Shown here piece after piece: positions 1-13,185 of a stretch of DNA of 64,000 nt (the first letter of the stretch is position 1; each line of letters opens with the position of its first letter). Made by a program: the position numbers and the translations under genes. Origin of the DNA: Clonostachys chloroleuca (taxonomy: Eukaryota; Ascomycota; Sordariomycetes; Hypocreales; Bionectriaceae); NCBI GenBank assembly GCA_037952775.1, contig JBANAY010000003.1, positions 34,472,001 to 34,536,000 on the forward strand, in the 5' to 3' direction. The notes beneath the pieces were generated by a model that saw only the letters and a list, made by a program, of their open reading frames with translations, searched no databases and was not told the DNA's origin.

Positions 1-672
1 GACATCGAGGAAAAGTACCTGGACTCGGAGGCTTCGGTTCACGCACCTACAGGACTCTCCATGCTTGGAACCCAAAATGGACAGCTTCCATTCAGCCAAG
101 TCGACAATCCAGTCATGTCAGTTGTTGGCTTCCTTGCCAGCCTAGCAGATCCAGCTAGCACGGCAGCGGCAGCAAACAGATCAGCAGATGAGCTGAAACG
201 AAATCTGCGCAAGCAGCTTGAGAGCAAGAAGGAAGGCGGGGACGACAGTACCCAGGATGACAAGCCTGCCAAGGAACAGGGCGATTCCATGGATGTTGAT
301 GCTGGTCAAGAATCCACCGATACTTCTCTGGCAATTACTAAAGGGGATAAGGGGGCTGATTTGGCCTCAATTCCTCTTGCCTCGATGGGTGCAAGGGCAG
401 CTGGTTTTGCCTCTCATGAGGAACGAGAAATGACGAGACTTGTTTCGGCTGCTGCGAACATCACTCTACAAAAGTTGGAACTGAAGCTCAAGTACTTTAA
501 CGAGATGGAGGCCATTCTCCGCGCAGAGCGACGAGACTTGGAACGAGGAAGACAACAACTATTCTTGGACAGGCTAGCCTTTAAGAGGCGTGTGCGGAAT
601 GTGCAGGATGGCCTCAAGGCCGCTGCTGCCATTGGGGGGAACAAGGTGCCCGCCTGGCTCATGAGGCGATGA
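1..672 (+). CDS. SWI3/RSC8-type chromatin remodelling subunit, C-terminal part (5' partial)
   Basis: The frame is open from base 1 (reading DIEEKYLDSEA) through the first ATG at 61 to the TGA at 670-672, so the gene begins upstream of the window. The visible 223 residues match the C-terminal half of SWIRM/SANT subunits (Swi3, Rsc8, SMARCC): a PVMSVVGFLASLADP segment, an acidic lysine-rich linker with many D, E and S residues, and a charged amphipathic helix with ERE, LELKLKYFNEMEAILRAER and RQQLFLDRLAFKRRV, the coiled-coil region by which these subunits pair within SWI/SNF and RSC complexes. The SWIRM and SANT domains would lie outside the window. Swi3 and Rsc8 cannot be told apart from this part alone. 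No intron is seen here. Confidence 0.85.
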   Translation, partial: DIEEKYLDSEASVHAPTGLSMLGTQNGQLPFSQVDNPVMSVVGFLASLADPASTAAAANRSADELKRNLRKQLESKKEGGDDSTQDDKPAKEQGDSMDVDAGQESTDTSLAITKGDKGADLASIPLASMGARAAGFASHEEREMTRLVSAAANITLQKLELKLKYFNEMEAILRAERRDLERGRQQLFLDRLAFKRRVRNVQDGLKAAAAIGGNKVPAWLMRR

Positions 673-2686
673 ACGAGGGCGACAAGCTTGGCTTTCAGCC
701 TGTTTCCGATGGGCAAGTGATACAGGCACTTGGCAACGAAAGTCAGATCAAGACTTTCGAAGCATGAAACAAAAAATACTTGAGGAGGCGAGTGAGGTGG
801 TTCCATATATCCCTGATCTTTCCTTTATTAGTTGGTTTCCGGTATCCTTTGATTTTGTTTATTTTTGGTGCACCTTCCCCACGAATGAGGATGGTCTGAT
901 TTTTCATACGAGTCTGCAAGGCGGCGTCCAGGGGAGCTAGGAAATCAGAGGCCACAAGAAAGCACGGAAGGGGGGATGCGGCTCGTGATCTGGCGCTCAG
1001 CGCGCGTGAGGGGACGGAGAAAGCGCGTGTTTGATACTGGGCCAGGGGTCAGGCTACCTCGCGGGTGCCTGATCTGATGTCTGTAATAGAAGCCGCTGTA
1101 CCAGTAGGACTAGGCGTTGTTTGGTTATATATGGATATGATTCACCAGCTGTATGAAATTTCGCCTCGAGTGTGCCTGTCTACTGCGGGTCAGTAAGACG
1201 GACGGGGCAATAACGTGCCAGTCCTGTGACGTAGACCTCTGTGACTTGGAGACCACTCCTTCAAACGTGCGGCAGGTGAGTATTCACAGCTCGGTGGGAG
1301 CAAATTGAAAATTTAATATTGCATACCTGGGTAGGTACTCGTTGATTATGGATACCTACTGTGGAGAGCTCTCGTTTGGGTGGCGGTGGATTTACCTCGG
1401 TTTAGAAGTGGTACAGGCAAGTTGAAGCCACGCTGCCGCCTCTTTCAACAGTCACGCGGTTCCTACACAAGTACCAATGCAGCATAAAATGAACAGATGG
1501 AATAATTATCTTAAGGCGGGTGAACCCAAGCCCTTACCAGGAGCAAGCCCACCCAAAAGCCACGGGATAAGCTGCGATAGCAGAAAGCTTGCAAGAGCCT
1601 CCGCATATTGTGTCTTACACAGTCAGTGCGGATGATGAGGTACCTCGCAGCGCACCCAGGGGAGCAGGAAGGCACTAGTGAGGTTCGCAGATTTACGGAT
1701 TATCACACATGAGGTGAGGATGAACGTAGGCATCTAAACCAAGTCCCGGGCGGGAGGGTGTGCAAGATTACCGTAATTCCCTTCGATATAAGACGAAGCT
1801 GTCCCCAAATATATCAATCCATAAGATGAACATGCCCGAACAAGCAATGAGATGACTAACAGACTTTTCGTCCAAAGTCAATCCCGAAACCAGGCGTGGA
1901 TCGTTGCAATATTTGCCTCGGCTGAAAGGGGCCCCACCAAGATGGGCCGGCGGCTCGGCGACTTCGCGAGGTAGTTGGATAAAACAACCCGGGGAAAATC
2001 AATCCATGCATCCATTCAGCAACTGCCGATATTTCATGCTAAGGAGAGGGGTACACATATACACGCTGGGCAATTATCAGCTGCTATCGGCGGATCAGAA
2101 ATAGCACGGTCGAAGCAGAAGGCAAAGAGCAAGCGGGCAGAGGAACTCAGGGAAGGAACAGCAGGCACCTCAGTACAAGAATATGTACATTAGGTACGGA
2201 GCATGATGCATTTAGGGCCTGGAGAGACGCCGCCAGTGGGCGCACAGCGGTCCCACCTCCCCGCAACGACCTTCTGGAGCAATTGCCGGGGACCGCTACG
2301 GACCTGTGCATCTCATCCTGGGATTCAGTAGCAGGTGGTCTGAGAAGCTCGCATGTGCGCAGTGCATGTGAGATACGGCCAACCAGCAAACCTAAGCCAG
2401 ACCGAAGACTTCCGGCAATCTAATATCCTCTACAACGATGTCGGATGTCCAGGTGCATCCACCTTCCACGACACACTTTACTACTACTCCCTTCAACCGC
2501 ACTCTTGAATTCCCACCCCTCCATCTTCCTTTACTAACCCTACCTATATAACGCTGTGACCCCCCTGTCACAGGCCGCCGCCACGGGCCATTAAGCACCT
2601 CGGTATAATTCTGGTCGGCCTACTTAGACCGTTGTTTCTCCCATTGCGTCTCGGTCTTCCTTCAAAACCCGCCGCTAAATCTTGCC
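673..2686. other. Intergenic region upstream of carnitine acetyltransferase
   Basis: About 2 kb between two plus-strand genes. It holds the 3' UTR of the SWI3-type gene and the promoter of the next gene. Small open frames on both strands have no recognisable protein features and I do not call them. A GGTACC palindrome lies near 1640. From about 2450 to 2690 the plus strand is pyrimidine-rich, as is usual for the leader of an expressed fungal gene. Confidence 0.5.
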
Positions 2687-4917
2687 ATGTTTCGCTCTCT
2701 TCGCCCTCTCTCCAGTTCCCTCCCTCTTGCCAAGGCAACGTCTACGGTGAGTACGCCTCTTCCTTTCGAATGCTTTCTTCTGCGCCCTCACCCACCCAGA
2801 GTTGGAGACGGTGGTAGAACCCCGGCCTGCAAGACTCCGAACTAACAGAGGCATGCCTAGCAACGATTCCGCCTAGCCGCCGCCGTCATGGCTCCCCAGA
2901 GACGAGCCAAGAGCTCCCTACCAGAAGGCTACGCCGAGGATAAATCCAAGGGCCTCACGCTCAGATTCCAGGATTCGTTGCCCAAGCTGCCAGTCCCAAC
3001 ACTCGAAGAAACAGCGACCCGATATCTCAAGTCTTTGCGGCCGCTCCTATCTGAAGCGGAGCTTGCGACGAGCCGAGCTGCTGTCGAGGACTTTATCAAA
3101 GCCGGCGGTGTCGGATCCAGGCTGCAGGAGAAGCTTATCGCAAAGCGCGAGGACCCTGCCACGAAGAATTGGATATACGAATGGTGGAATGATGCTGCCT
3201 ACCTGTCGTACCGCGACCCTGTCGTTCCCTATGTGAGCTACTTCTACTCTCACCGCGATGATCGCCAGCGCCGGGACCCAGCCAAGCGCGCTGCCGCCAT
3301 CACCACCTCAGTTCTGGAATTCAAGAAGCAAGTCGATTCGGGCACTCTCGAACCCGAGTACATGAAGAAGCTCCCCATCTGCATGGACAGCTACAAGTGG
3401 ATGTTCAACGCCAGCCGTGTTGCTGCTCACCCAGCCGACCACCCTATCAAGTATTCCCCCGACGAGCACAAACACATCATTGTAATTCGTAAGAACCAAT
3501 TTTTCAAAATCCAGCACGAGGTTGCTGGCAAGCAGCTCAACACCTCCGAGCTCGAGGCCCAGTTTCGTCGAGTGTACGAGATTGCCCAGCGCGTTCCTGC
3601 CGTTGGTGCTTTGACATCAGAGAACCGTAATGTCTGGGCCGACGCTCGCAAGCTGCTTCTGGACTCGAGCCCCAAGAATAAGGTGGCTCTCGACGCGATC
3701 GAATCTGCTTCCTTCGTCGTCTGTCTCGATGACGCCTCCCCAGTAACTCTAGAGGAGAGGGCTCACCAATACTGGCATGGCGATGGCGCCAATCGCTGGT
3801 ACGATAAGCCCCTCCAGTTCATTGTAAACGACAATGGCACGTCGGGTTTCATGGGCGAGCACTCCATGATGGATGGGACGCCAACCCACCGCCTGAATGA
3901 CTACGTTAACGACCTCATCTTTGGAAACAAGCTAGACTTCTCCGACCCGTCAATTCGTTCCAATCTACCTGAGCCTGAGCTTGTTCAGTTCGAAATCAGC
4001 CCAGCCATCCAGTCAGAGATTGATCGCGCCACCAAGGACTTCAACGATGTTATCGGGCAGCACCAGCTGGCCGTACAGGCCTACCAGGGTTACGGCAAGG
4101 GCCTCATCAAGAAGTTTAAGTGCTCCCCAGATGCCTACGTTCAAATGGTTATCCAACTCGCGTATTTCAAGATGTATGGCAAAAATCGCCCAACCTACGA
4201 GTCCGCTGCTACGCGACGTTTCCAGCTCGGTCGCACAGAGACATGCCGCACAGTCTCGGTGGAGTCAGCGGCATGGTGCAAGGCAATGGCAGATTCCTCG
4301 GTTGATGGTAAGACCAAGACAGACCTTTTCCGCAAAGCAATTGCCGCCCATGTGGAGTACATCACTGCCGCCTCGGACGGCAAAGGTGTTGACCGTCATC
4401 TGTTTGGTCTTAAGAAGCTTCTTGAACCCGGTGAGGAGGTTCCCGCCATTTACAAAGACCCCGCCTATGGCTACTCTAGTTCCTGGTACATTTCCTCATC
4501 TCAACTCAGTTCTGAGTTCTTCAATGGGTATGGTTGGAGTCAAGTGATTGACGGAGGTTTCGGTATTGCCTACATGATCAACGAGAACAGGTGAGTACAA
4601 TCATTTTGTGTCTGTGAATTTCTCTACAGGATCTAACGACTTACAGTATCAACTTTAATATTGTATCCAAGAATCTGGGCAGCGATCGAATGAGCTACTA
4701 TTTAAACGAGGCTGCCGGCGATATGCGAGATCTTCTCATTCACTCTCTAGAACCCCCAAGTCCAAGCTATAGAGTAAAGGATTATAGTTCAACTGCATTG
4801 TTAATCCACCACAACAACGAGCAGGCTTATTTGTTTCGCAGCAATAGATTTATGGTCATTGTGTTATATTTGATGGGTCATTTTCCTTTAGTCCTCAAGA
4901 ATGGGTTGCAAAGATAA
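2687..4917 (+). CDS. CAT2: Carnitine O-acetyltransferase, mitochondrial/peroxisomal (C-terminus frameshifted in this sequence)
   Basis: It transfers acetyl groups between CoA and carnitine so that acetyl units can pass between peroxisome, cytosol and mitochondrion. Exons are 2687-2746, 2861-4590 and 4647 onward. Exon 1 encodes a basic, Ser/Leu-rich presequence (MFRSLRPLSSSLPLAKATST) typical of mitochondrial import. An in-frame Met at 2888 (residue 30) could start a form without it, as in fungal homologues that make two forms from one gene. The choline/carnitine acyltransferase domain fills the rest. The catalytic His is in GEHSMMDGTPTHR (codon 3860-3862, residue 354). After MRDLLIHSLEPP the literal frame runs on to a stop at 4915-4917. 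The other frame at 4758-4772 encodes KSKL-stop, a perfect peroxisomal signal. One more C in the C5 run at 4753-4757 would restore it, and the gene would end at 4772. Confidence 0.93.
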
Positions 4918-5311
4918 AACACACCTCACCGCGATTGGGATGCGGAAAGGGATCGCAACTTGTTACGATGAAAGCTCCTCACTGTATATAAATTTCGCTG
5001 TAAAGATTTCAGAGTACATGGCCTGTAGATAAAATAGACGATCGATTCTTTAGCCACGCAGAGAAACGTTGACAGCCCCGAATTCGTCTTCCAGCTGTCC
5101 TTGAACACGTAGGTGAGCGCTACTTTTGTTCAGTGATCAGCTCTACAGCGACTACACTCGATGACGCAGCGGTAGCTCCCATATTTACTTGATATATATG
5201 CAGACCGTTTCTCGGCCCATCTAAATTATCCAGCTCTCTCCTAGTAGTACATGTGCGACGCTCACAAATGGTATCTCAAAATGTAGCTGTCCGCTCTCCT
5301 TAAAGCAAGGC
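4918..5311. other. Intergenic region between convergent genes
   Basis: This stretch separates the 3' ends of carnitine acetyltransferase (plus) and the cyclase-associated protein gene (minus). It presumably holds both 3' UTRs. I see no convincing coding frame. If the acetyltransferase really ends at 4772, the gene-free stretch begins there. Confidence 0.5.
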
Positions 5312-7087
5312 CTAGCCCGAATGATCAACAATCTCGTTGACAAGCTCACCCTTTTCCTCGTCATAGTACGAGCATATCTGTGAAGGCAAGGGTACCTCCT
5401 TATAGTCTTCATCTGGTCCCGAGATGACGTTGACGTTGATGCCGGCCGACTTGCTTGTAAACACCTTTGTAGAAGTGCTTTCCTTGCTGAAGTAGATGGT
5501 GGCGCCATCAACCTGGTCGAGCAAAACAGTTGGGATGACGCCCATGACCTGCAGGGCGAAATTCTGTGCCTTGACCACGTCGACAGTGGACACGAGTGAG
5601 TCAACGACAAGTGAAAGGCGGTTTGAGTTCTCAATAGTCACTTGGTTTGCCTTGCCCCTGACGATGACCGTGGTGTTGTTACATCGGCTGATGAGAATCG
5701 AGTGTGAGAGAGTTGCGTCGATCTCAATTGGCTCAGGCTCCTTGTCGTAGTTTTCCTACAGACAGGACGAATCATTAGCAAACAAACGAAATCATGCCAA
5801 AGCACTATATTCACATACAATTGTCCATTTGTTTCCTTCCAGCTCCTTCTTAGCCGGCTTCTTCACTCTCATACTCTCCGGTTTGGGCTTCTTGCCTGGG
5901 GCAGGGCTCTTTCCTCTAGAGGCGCCTGAGCCATCAGAGACGGTGGACCCGGCACGAAGCGAGGGGTTCTTGTGCGTCATCTCAGACCTGTCAACCTTAC
6001 GAAGGCCCTTAGTGACCGACTCTCCCTTATTCAGCTCTGAAAAGACAGCCCCAAAGCCTCCAGATGCAGAAGAGGCAGCGGCCGGCGCGGGTTCCGTCTT
6101 AATGTCCAACACAGGAGGTGGACCTGGGGGGGGGTGGTGGAGGAGGGGGTGCACCTCCCGCCGGGGGAGCGGTGGGCTTTGCGACGGACTTGGCGACCTC
6201 GGCGGCGGGCTGACCATTGGGGTTCCAGACTACGCCGTTGGAATAGTGCTGCTTGATGAGTTCGGACAGGTCACGGAAGATTTGGTAAAAGGATTGGACC
6301 CATTCGACGTGCTTAGGCTCCCTGGGGGCAATCCCAATAACTTGTGTTAGCAGGCAGTTCAATGACGAAGATTGAAAGATTTTGACAAGGACCTACTTCT
6401 CCTTGAACTCTTTAGTAACCTTGTTGCCAAAGAATTGCGCTGATCCAAGCGTCTCATCAACATGCTTGAACGGGCGGTTCTCGACACCGACCCAGCCGAG
6501 AAGCATAATTCCATCAGCAACAGCGCTGAGGTGGTTGTAGGCAGGGTCGGCGCGATTCGTTTCCTTGATTTCCATGGCGGTCATGGCAGCCTCGTTGACG
6601 GGCTTGATCAGGTTCTGGAGTCCGGACATGTCAGGCTTCTTAGCCTTGGATGCGACGAGGAGGAAGGTTCGCTGCTCCTCAAAGCCCTTGAGGACGCTGG
6701 CAGCTTGCTTAGCGACGGTGCCGCCTAACTCGTTGCTCAGCTTGACATAGCGATCCACAGATGTTGCCAGGAAGTTGTCAAAGTCTTCGATGGATTCGGG
6801 GAGGGGCTCGTCGGCGGCCTTGGGAGCTGCGGGAGGAGGCGGCGGCGGCGCGGGCGCATTGGCTGGGGATGGGGCAATGTTGGCTTGGGTCAGTGCTGGC
6901 AAGGCATCCTTTGGCAGCTCCGTGGATGTTGCAATGTCCTCGAGACGGGACGTGGCAGCCTCCAGTCTATTCAGGGGAGACAAGCAACCAGTCAGCAGCT
7001 GAAGGGTGAGCTTGAGCTAAGTAGGGGAGTTTATAGGTACCGTTTGATAAGGGTGGTCAAATTGTGCATATGGGTTGGCGCCGCCAT
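5312..7087 (-). CDS. SRV2: Adenylyl cyclase-associated protein (CAP/Srv2), four exons, one frame break in a C9 run
   Basis: CAP recycles cofilin-bound G-actin and links actin to the Ras/cAMP pathway. Minus-strand exons are 7087-7041, 6966-6397, 6321-5819 and 5755-5312, joined at good donor and acceptor sites. The N-terminus (MAAPTHMHNLTTLIKRLEAA then TSRLEDIA) carries the RLEAATSRLEDI helix known for cyclase binding. It is followed by a first proline tract, the helical folded domain (VDRYVKLS to QHYSNGVVWNP), a second proline tract, a Lys/Ser-rich linker, and the C-terminal beta-helix CARP domain (KWTIENYDKEP to VDHSG). Inside the second proline tract the frame shifts at the G9 run 6126-6134. 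Removing one base gives 521 codons including the stop and joins the two halves exactly. The gene is therefore probably intact, with a homopolymer miscount. Confidence 0.93.
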
Positions 7088-8401
7088 GGTCTTGTCTTGT
7101 CTTGTCTGGCTGTATACCAGAGATGTTGTTGGGAGAGGTAGAGCAAAGAGATGGTGAGCTTGGATCGTTTCGTTGCTGAGCCGAGCCAGGTATGTCGTAG
7201 TGGTCTTAGATAGGGGTACTTGGTGGTACCTAGGCAAAATGGGTACACCCAGCTACCTCGGAAGTGGTGAAGGTTGATTCGAGGCGAGAGGACCAGGAAC
7301 GACTTCGCACGGCCATGAGCGGGATGTGGTTGGGGACGGCGCACATATGAAAGCAAAAGCAACGATGCAGCTGGGCATAGGAGCTTCTCCTCTAAGATGG
7401 AACTCTATTCCATCATGGTTTCATGATGGATGCAGGCGGCCACATTCTGGCCGTACTAGCCAGGTACCTCCAGTACCTGCCTGCATCTCTGGCGGTATCT
7501 CTCTGACTCGCGGGCAGTGGGTACGGTACCTTGTGTGGGTCTTGACCAGGTACCTGCCTTACCTAAGGGGTCCCGATTACTTGAACTTGGGAGATCCGCG
7601 GGCCAGGTTAGGCTACTCAACCTCTGCCTGCCAGCGTCTTAAAGCTCATGCCTAAAATACCTCCACTGTCGCCTAATACTGGATCGCAGGTAGAGTTAGG
7701 TGCTAGGACCTAGAGGGATGGCCATGGACGTGCCAACTGCTGCGCCTGGACTAGAGCCGATGGCAATCTAAATGTGATGGAAATGCATTCAAGGTTATTC
7801 TTAAAGATCGGGGCAAGTGCTTGTATGTACGTGCAACCACACTCGCAGACGGAGCAGGCCTACTAGCGAGACTGACAGCTGATCCATAGTGGGCACTTGT
7901 GTCACGGTGCCTGACTCCATCCATGATTCCATGTGTTGATACCCTACAGCTGCACCAACGATCAGTGCGCATCCATCATGCAGACAGGATAAGGATCATC
8001 TTGGACGCCAACATAGCCTGGATTGGGGCTGGTTGTTGTATGCGTTGCTGTCCATGAACCCATAGCCCACATATGCATCCTGACTGCGATTGATATTATC
8101 TCATCCACTCTCCCTGCCACCTTTTCTTGCTGTGCATCCGCCGTCGTCCGTGTGCCTGAAAGACGGTTTCCACTCGGAAACAGCCATCACCCACCGCTTG
8201 TTTTTTCTCTCGCTCCTCATTGTGCATAATAGCAGAGATTGTTATGGTAGACGTCCTGATCCACCATCCGATCGCGGACCTTTGCATACTTACACTGGCT
8301 TGGGAGGACGGCCTTTGGATTTGTATGTATCAGCCTATCTATGCTCATATACAGGCCAAAAATCTCATCCTTTCACTTGCGCTATTCCGTATCACTTCCA
8401 G
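7088..8401. other. Divergent intergenic region rich in GGTACC palindromes
   Basis: About 1.3 kb between SRV2 (minus) and the MAK32-like gene (plus), so it must hold both promoters. It contains many copies of GGTACC or near variants (around 7213, 7464, 7525 and 7550), often as AGGTACCT, and a short TTGTC microsatellite near 7094. From about 8090 to 8400 the plus strand becomes pyrimidine-rich, like a leader. Open frames here look non-coding. Confidence 0.5.
7410..7429. other. Perfect 8-bp inverted repeat (potential hairpin)
   Basis: The sequence ccatcatg-gttt-catgatgg has two perfect 8-bp arms around a 4-base loop. It lies in the divergent promoter region and could be a binding palindrome or a chance repeat. 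No function can be assigned. Confidence 0.4.
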
Positions 8402-9947
8402 ATGGACAATGCACCACAACAAGACCAACCGCAGCAAGACCCCACCGGGTCCCTGGACGGGAAGCCCCAAGGGATCATTGTCCTGACTGAAAACCTCAAG
8501 AAGCCCGAGGCCCAAGATCAACAGCCAGAGCCGGCGGCCAATCCAACCCCCGAGCCCGCCAAGTTAGACCGCCCTGGCCAGGACGAGAAGGAAGATGAAG
8601 CTGCCATTTCATCGGCGCCCTGTATCGACTTTGTCACACTTGGAATGTTTATTATCGGTGAGCCAGCCGCCCATACCGCCCATTACCCACACACTCGATC
8701 CATCCAAGCCTCATCAGTTCCCAACGGTTCAGACCTGAACCGACGATACCCTCCCTCCCCGCCCCATTACCGGTAGGCTAACCCAAACCCATTTTCTACC
8801 CTGCACAGATGACATTGACTTTGCACCACCAAAGACTGCCGTCAAGGACATTCTCGGGGGAGCCGGCTCATATTCGGCCCTGGGCGCCCGTCTCTTCTCA
8901 CCACCGCCCAAATCTTCCACTGTGGGTTGGGTTGTTGACAAAGGCAGTGATTTTCCGGCATCAGCGGCGGACATCATCGACAGCTGGGGCACATCGGTTG
9001 TCATCCGCGAGGACACTGAGCGCCTCACCACCCGAGGCTGGAATGGTTATGTTGGAACTTCGGAGCAGCGGTCCTTTAAATACATGACGCCTAAAAAGCG
9101 TCTCACGGCTGAGGACCTCACACCAAATCTCCTCCAGGCAAGGGCTTTCCATCTCATCTGCTCCCCCCTTCGTTGCCAACAACTTGTCGCCGACATCTCA
9201 GCTCGTCGTAAGGCAGCAAACCCCGAGCACTACACCAGGCCAATATACATCTGGGAGCCAGTGCCGGACCTCTGCACTCCAGACGAGTTGCTTAACTGCA
9301 CAAACACCTTGCCAGTTGTGGATATATGTAGCCCCAACCACTCCGAGCTTGCCGGATTCATGGGAGATGATGGCCTCGACCCAGAAACTGGTGAGATTTC
9401 CACAGTTTCCGTTGAGCGAGCCTGCGAACAACTGCTTGCTAGTATGCCCCTCCAGTCCTTCACATTGGTAGTGCGTGTCGGGGAGAAAGGGTGCTACATA
9501 GCGAAGAACGGAGGGAGGAAGCGGCAACGTGACCCGGCATCCTCCACCAAGCGACGCAAGAAAAACTACGTCAGAGGTGGTCTGCAGCCAGATACTGATA
9601 TGGAGGCCCTCTTCGCTGGCCTCCTCCAGGACGACGATGGCCTGGTTGCCCGCGAAGAGATAGAAGTCGATCCCGGCATTGAACGGTGGCTTCCCGCCTA
9701 CCATCAGGACGCATCCAAGGTCGTTGATCCGACAGGAGGTGGCAACACCTTCCTGGGCGGTCTGGCTGTTGCTCTGGCTAGAGGGCATGGTGTTGAGGAG
9801 GCTGCCGCATGGGGCACGGTCGCGGCTAGCTTTGCCATTGAGCAAATTGGCGTCCCGATTTTGGAGGCAGGAGATGAAAACAACGAGGAGAAATGGAACG
9901 GAGAAAGTATTTGGGAGCGATTGAAGGGGTTTCAATCACGACTATGA
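8402..9947 (+). CDS. MAK32: PfkB/ribokinase-fold protein, MAK32-like
   Basis: Two exons, 8402-8657 and 8809-9947, with a GTGAGC donor and a CTAAC branch site near 8778, give 464 residues. An acidic, Gln/Pro-rich N-terminal tail precedes PCIDFVTLGMFIIDDIDF, the first strand of the sugar-kinase fold. Then come GGAGSYSALGARLFSP, a central domain, a basic insertion (GGRKRQRDPASSTKRRKK) that resembles a nuclear localisation signal, and the C-terminal motif VVDPTGGGNTFLGGLAVALA. This is the layout of fungal Mak32 proteins. Yeast Mak32 is needed for stability of the L-A dsRNA virus particle, but its biochemical role is unknown. The anion-hole motif reads GGGN where active PfkB kinases have GAGD, so catalysis is doubtful. 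The start is the first ATG of the frame. Confidence 0.85.
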
Positions 9948-10329
9948 TTTACGCCTGGACGGTAACATTTAATAGAGAGCTTATAGACACTGGTTTTTTG
10001 GGGGTTGGTTTCCCTCTCCTCCTTGCTTATTTTCATTTTCATTTTCTTTCTTCTTTTTCTGGAAAATGGGACAACAAGTTTAAACCCGCGAGATAGCTCA
10101 CCCCCTTGTATTACTGTCATTACTTATCATGTCCAATAATGCGTTCATGTGTCTCATCCATCACAGCATCGTCACGAACCCTAGCAACAGAATCTCCCCC
10201 AATGTCGATATTGCCAATATATCTGTGATGATCACGTCTTCTGTTGCCCAAGGCGTACCGTGGAGCCAGCGATTCAGGGGATGCAAACCCCAATCATCAC
10301 AGTTCGTGCTGCCACACTCCTATACTCGT
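9948..10329. other. Intergenic region between convergent genes
   Basis: The region between the stop codons of the MAK32-like gene (plus) and MCM3 (minus). It is T-rich just after the first stop, as in a 3' UTR (10010-10070). No gene is seen. Confidence 0.5.

Positions 10330-13185
<2,856 letters not shown>

Noticed and set aside
2147..2598. Two minus-strand open frames of 68-80 codons upstream of carnitine acetyltransferase
   Set aside because: They have no recognisable motif and abnormal composition (Arg/Gly/Cys runs), and they lie in a promoter-like region. They are probably chance frames.
5792..6350. Plus-strand frame rich in Gly, Leu and Ser opposite the CAP gene
   Set aside because: It is the complement of the CAP proline and linker region, whose minus-strand text matches a known family.
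9198..9935. 245-codon minus-strand frame inside the MAK32-like gene
   Set aside because: A shadow of the plus-strand PfkB frame. It has no protein-like motifs.
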